Of a stretch of DNA of 8,329 nucleotides, positions 5,428-8,329 are shown in pieces. The first letter of the stretch is position 1; each line of letters opens with the position of its first letter. Origin of the DNA: Oscillospiraceae bacterium (GTDB taxonomy: Bacteria; Bacillota; Clostridia; Oscillospirales; Ruminococcaceae). The position numbers and the translations under genes are program-made. Under the pieces are notes generated by a model that was given only the letters and a program-made list of their open reading frames with translations, was not told where the DNA came from and made no database searches. The stretch is from the NCBI GenBank assembly GCA_016297675.1, contig JAEDGE010000080.1, positions 1 to 8,329 of the forward strand, in the 5' to 3' direction.

Positions 5428-8246
5428 TAGATCGGATTAAAATTCGTGGTGCAAGGGCGAATAACCTGAAAAATATTGATGTGGACATTCCAAGAGATGC
5501 CTTGGTTGTTATGACAGGACTTTCCGGTTCTGGAAAATCTTCTCTTGCATTTGATACCATTTTTGCAGATGGACAGCGTCGGTATATGGAAAGCCTGTCT
5601 TCTTATGCAAGGCAGTTTCTGGGACAGATGGAGAAACCGGATGTGGACAGCATTGAGGGATTATCGCCTGCGATTTCGATTGACCAGAAGACCACATCTA
5701 AAAATCCACGTTCTACTGTAGGAACAGTCACAGAAATCTATGATTATCTGCGATTGCTGTATGCCAGAATCGGCATTCCGCACTGTCCCATTTGCGGACG
5801 GGAAATCCGGCAGCAGAGCATTGATGAAATGGTGGATCGTGTGTTATCGCTGGAAGAGGGGACGAAAATTCAGTTGTTAGCCCCGATTATCAGGGGGAAA
5901 AAAGGACAGCATGTCAAAGAACTGGAAAAGGCACGCCGTTCTGGTTATGTCCGTGTTAAAGTGGATGATATTTTATATGACTTGTCGGAAACGATTTCGC
6001 TGGATAAGAATAAAAAGCATACCATTGAAATTGTAGTAGACCGGCTGGTGGTAAAGGAAGGCATTCGTTCTCGTCTGACAGACAGCTTAGAAACGGTTTT
6101 TTCCCTGACAGGCAGCATTGCAGCTGTAGAGATTATAGGGAAAGAGACGTGGTTGTTTTCCCAGAAATATGCCTGTCCGGAGCATAATATTTCCATTGAG
6201 GAACTGACACCGAGAATGTTTTCCTTTAATAATCCCTATGGAGCTTGTGAAAACTGTACCGGTCTGGGTGTCTTTCAGAAAATTGATCCGGATTTAATTG
6301 TACCGAATGTGGATCTCAGCATTGCACAGGGTGCGATAAAAGCGCCTGGTTGGAACAGTTTAGATGAAAATTCGATTGCCACAATGTATTATCAGGCAAT
6401 TTCTCAGAAATACGATGTACCATTGGATATGCCGGTAAAGGATTTGCCGAAAGATGCCTTGAAACCATTTCTTTATGGAACAACAGAAGAGTTGTTCTTG
6501 CACAGAGTACAGGAAAACGGCAGAACCAGCGGATATCGTGCACCGTTTGAAGGGGTGATTCCCAATCTGGAACGGCGGGCAAAAGAAGGCTCAGAGTGGG
6601 CAAGAGCAGAAATTTCTGCGTATATGTCATCTGTTCCCTGTCCGGTTTGTCATGGAAAACGATTGAAAAAAGAAATTCTTGGGGTAACGGTTGGCGGTTT
6701 GAATATCATGGAACTGACCGATCTTTCCATTTCAGAGAGTTTGCAATTTTTTGAAACGCTTCAGTTGACAGAGCAGGAGCAGCACATTGCTGCACAGATT
6801 CTCAAGGAAATCAAAGAGCGTCTCGGCTTTTTGAAAAATGTGGGACTGGAGTATCTGACTCTTTCCCGTACTGCTGGAACACTTTCCGGTGGTGAAAGCC
6901 AACGGATTCGTCTGGCAACGCAGATTGGGTCTTATCTGATGGGGGTATTATATATACTGGATGAACCAAGTATTGGTCTGCATCAAAGGGATAATGATAA
7001 GCTGATTGAAACATTGAAGCGGCTGCGTGACCTTGGAAATACGCTGATTGTAGTAGAACATGACGATGATACGATTTTGGCAGCAGATTATGTAGTGGAT
7101 ATCGGACCGGAAGCAGGGATTCACGGCGGGGAAGTGGTGTATTCCGGAGATGTTGCCGGACTGCTTGCCTGTGAAACCTCTCTAACAGGGCAGTATCTCA
7201 GTGGGAAAAAACAAATTGCCTTGCCGGAACAGCGGCGAACTGGCAATGGAAATTTCTTAACGGTAATTGGTGCAGCAGAACACAACTTAAAAAATATTAC
7301 CGTTTCCATTCCGCTTGGCACATTTACCTGTGTGACAGGGGTTTCTGGTTCTGGGAAATCTTCTTTGGTGAATGAAATCATCTACAAACATCTGGCAGCC
7401 AAACTCAACCGTACCAGAGTCCGTGCCGGTGCTTTTGAGAAAATGGAGGGGATGGAACATCTGGATAAGGTCATCAACATTGATCAATCGCCAATTGGCA
7501 GAACGCCCCGTTCCAATCCGGCAACTTACACCGGCGTTTTTACAGATATTCGAGAACTATTTGCAAAAACAAATGATGCTAAGACAAGAGGCTATCATGC
7601 TGGACGATTTTCCTTTAATATCAAAGGTGGACGCTGTGAAGCCTGTCAAGGAGACGGCATTTTAAAAATTGAAATGCATTTTTTACCAGATGTCTATGTG
7701 CCATGTGAAGTTTGCAAGGGCAAGCGATATAATCGGGAAACACTGGAAGTCAAATACCGTGGAAAATCCATTTATGATGTATTGGAAATGACAGTTGATG
7801 AGGGAGTTATATTTTTTGAGCAGCATCCTAAAATTTTCCGAAAGCTGAAAATGCTGCAGGAAGTTGGTTTGGGCTACATCAAAATCGGACAACCGGCAAC
7901 GACGCTTTCAGGCGGAGAAGCACAGCGTGTGAAACTTTCCACAGAGCTGGCAAAGCGACCGACAGGCAGGACGATTTATATTTTAGACGAGCCAACCACC
8001 GGACTGCATACAGCTGATGTACATCGTTTAATTTCTGTCTTGCAACGATTGACGGATGCTGGGAATACGGTACTGGTTATTGAACACAACTTAAATGTGA
8101 TTAAAGTAGCAGATTATTTGATTGATTTGGGGCCGGAAGGTGGCAACGCAGGTGGGACACTGGTTGTTAGTGGTACGCCTGAAGAAGTTGCAGACTGTGA
8201 AGCCTCTTATACAGGAAAATATTTGAAACCATATTTGCAAAAATAA
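5424..8246 (+). CDS. uvrA: Excinuclease ABC subunit A (UvrA)
   Basis: UvrA is the DNA-damage-sensing ABC-type ATPase; its dimer finds distorted DNA and loads UvrB. The product has 940 residues, the standard bacterial length. ATPase I: Walker A GLSGSGKS (32-39), signature LSGGESQR (487-494), Walker B ILDEPS with D513-E514. ATPase II: Walker A GVSGSGKS (639-646), signature LSGGEAQR (828-835), Walker B ILDEPT with D855-E856. The UvrB-binding and insertion domains should fall at about 130-245 and 285-400. Three zinc sites are visible: C121/C124 with C406/C409; C251-x2-H254-x20-C275-x2-C278; and C738-x2-C741-x19-C761-x2-C764, the last being the zinc module essential for damage recognition. The second has His where many UvrA proteins have Cys. 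AGGGG lies 8 bases before the ATG, inside the end of uvrB; the start codon overlaps the uvrB stop. uvrC is not in the window. No clear terminator with a U tract follows before the window ends. Confidence 0.98.
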   Translation: MIDRIKIRGARANNLKNIDVDIPRDALVVMTGLSGSGKSSLAFDTIFADGQRRYMESLSSYARQFLGQMEKPDVDSIEGLSPAISIDQKTTSKNPRSTVGTVTEIYDYLRLLYARIGIPHCPICGREIRQQSIDEMVDRVLSLEEGTKIQLLAPIIRGKKGQHVKELEKARRSGYVRVKVDDILYDLSETISLDKNKKHTIEIVVDRLVVKEGIRSRLTDSLETVFSLTGSIAAVEIIGKETWLFSQKYACPEHNISIEELTPRMFSFNNPYGACENCTGLGVFQKIDPDLIVPNVDLSIAQGAIKAPGWNSLDENSIATMYYQAISQKYDVPLDMPVKDLPKDALKPFLYGTTEELFLHRVQENGRTSGYRAPFEGVIPNLERRAKEGSEWARAEISAYMSSVPCPVCHGKRLKKEILGVTVGGLNIMELTDLSISESLQFFETLQLTEQEQHIAAQILKEIKERLGFLKNVGLEYLTLSRTAGTLSGGESQRIRLATQIGSYLMGVLYILDEPSIGLHQRDNDKLIETLKRLRDLGNTLIVVEHDDDTILAADYVVDIGPEAGIHGGEVVYSGDVAGLLACETSLTGQYLSGKKQIALPEQRRTGNGNFLTVIGAAEHNLKNITVSIPLGTFTCVTGVSGSGKSSLVNEIIYKHLAAKLNRTRVRAGAFEKMEGMEHLDKVINIDQSPIGRTPRSNPATYTGVFTDIRELFAKTNDAKTRGYHAGRFSFNIKGGRCEACQGDGILKIEMHFLPDVYVPCEVCKGKRYNRETLEVKYRGKSIYDVLEMTVDEGVIFFEQHPKIFRKLKMLQEVGLGYIKIGQPATTLSGGEAQRVKLSTELAKRPTGRTIYILDEPTTGLHTADVHRLISVLQRLTDAGNTVLVIEHNLNVIKVADYLIDLGPEGGNAGGTLVVSGTPEEVADCEASYTGKYLKPYLQK

Positions 8247-8266
8247 GCATATTATGGGAACTGAAT

Positions 8267-8272
8267 TATACT
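8267..8272 (+). promoter_or_regulatory. Possible -10 element just before the double hairpin
   Basis: TATACT matches the -10 consensus at 5 of 6 positions. The hexamer 17 bp upstream (TAAGCA) matches the -35 at only 3 of 6. Transcription would start near 8279, at the foot of the first hairpin. Weak evidence; the region is AT-rich and chance matches are common. Confidence 0.2.
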
Positions 8273-8279
8273 ATGCTCT

Positions 8280-8304
8280 ATTGCAAAATCTACGATTTTG
8301 CAAT
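8280..8304. repeat. Perfect 11-bp hairpin downstream of uvrA
   Basis: ATTGCAAAATC (8280-8290) and GATTTTGCAAT (8294-8304) are perfect inverted copies with a 3-base centre (TAC). No T run follows on the plus strand, so it is not a standard terminator for uvrA, although a non-canonical stop or an mRNA 3'-end barrier is possible. It begins 34 bases after the uvrA stop and adjoins a second hairpin directly. Confidence 0.7.
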
Positions 8305-8324
8305 ACCGGCAATTCATTGCCGGT
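8305..8324. repeat. Second, GC-rich hairpin directly adjoining the first
   Basis: ACCGGCAAT (8305-8313) and ATTGCCGGT (8316-8324) are perfect inverted copies around TC; as a folded RNA the likely form is an 8-bp stem with a TTCA loop. It starts at the base after the first hairpin ends, and is followed by GGTGG at the window edge. Two adjoining perfect stems of different composition outside any gene suggest an interspersed palindromic repeat element that continues past the window, but one copy cannot prove this. Confidence 0.6.
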
Positions 8325-8329
8325 GGTGG

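Noticed and set aside
5424..8246. UvrA as a possible ABC transporter or drug-resistance UvrA2 paralogue
   Set aside because: It has full length, UvrB-binding and insertion domain lengths, all three zinc sites, and overlaps uvrB, which fits true UvrA.
1..8329. CRISPR array, tRNA or rRNA gene, insertion sequence, prophage or toxin-antitoxin module
   Set aside because: No regularly spaced repeats, transposase or integrase sequence, or RNA-gene signatures were seen; the space is filled by five housekeeping genes.

Overview
This is an ordinary chromosomal housekeeping segment, most likely from a low-to-mid GC Firmicute, probably a Clostridia/Ruminococcaceae-type (Oscillospirales) gut bacterium. 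The evidence is the Clostridia-like form of each protein, strong Shine-Dalgarno sites, a TTG start with a good ribosome site, and a GatCAB-type amidotransferase subunit. The taxonomic placement is an impression from protein style; no search was possible.

Layout: (1) the left edge cuts into gatB (plus strand), the glutamyl/aspartyl-tRNA amidotransferase B subunit, which lacks only about its first 10 residues. (2) A hairpin at 1421-1459 lies between gatB and the convergent next gene and looks like a two-way terminator. (3) A minus-strand RluA-family pseudouridine synthase occupies 1479-2447. (4) A 122-bp divergent control region (2448-2569) drives that gene leftward and a radC-family gene rightward. 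(5) radC (2570-3304, TTG start). (6) A 155-bp spacer (3305-3459) is rich in inverted repeats and is the probable control region of uvrB. (7) uvrB (3460-5427) and uvrA (5424-8246) overlap by 4 bp as a translationally coupled pair encoding two of the three subunits of UvrABC nucleotide excision repair. (8) The right edge (8247-8329) carries two adjacent perfect hairpins of unknown function. No gap without a gene exceeds 300 bases.

Functionally, gatB belongs to translation (Gln-tRNA/Asn-tRNA formation), the pseudouridine synthase to RNA modification, and uvrB/uvrA to DNA repair: UvrA2 with UvrB scans DNA for bulky lesions, and UvrB is left on the damage for UvrC, which is not in this window. radC sits directly upstream of uvrBA in the same direction, but its role is unsettled for the whole family.

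I looked for an undescribed system and found none among the genes: all five are complete (apart from the edge cut), intact and recognisable. The points that deserve a second look are non-coding: the inverted repeats around the uvrB promoter region, a small hairpin between Shine-Dalgarno and start codon of the pseudouridine synthase gene, and the double hairpin after uvrA.
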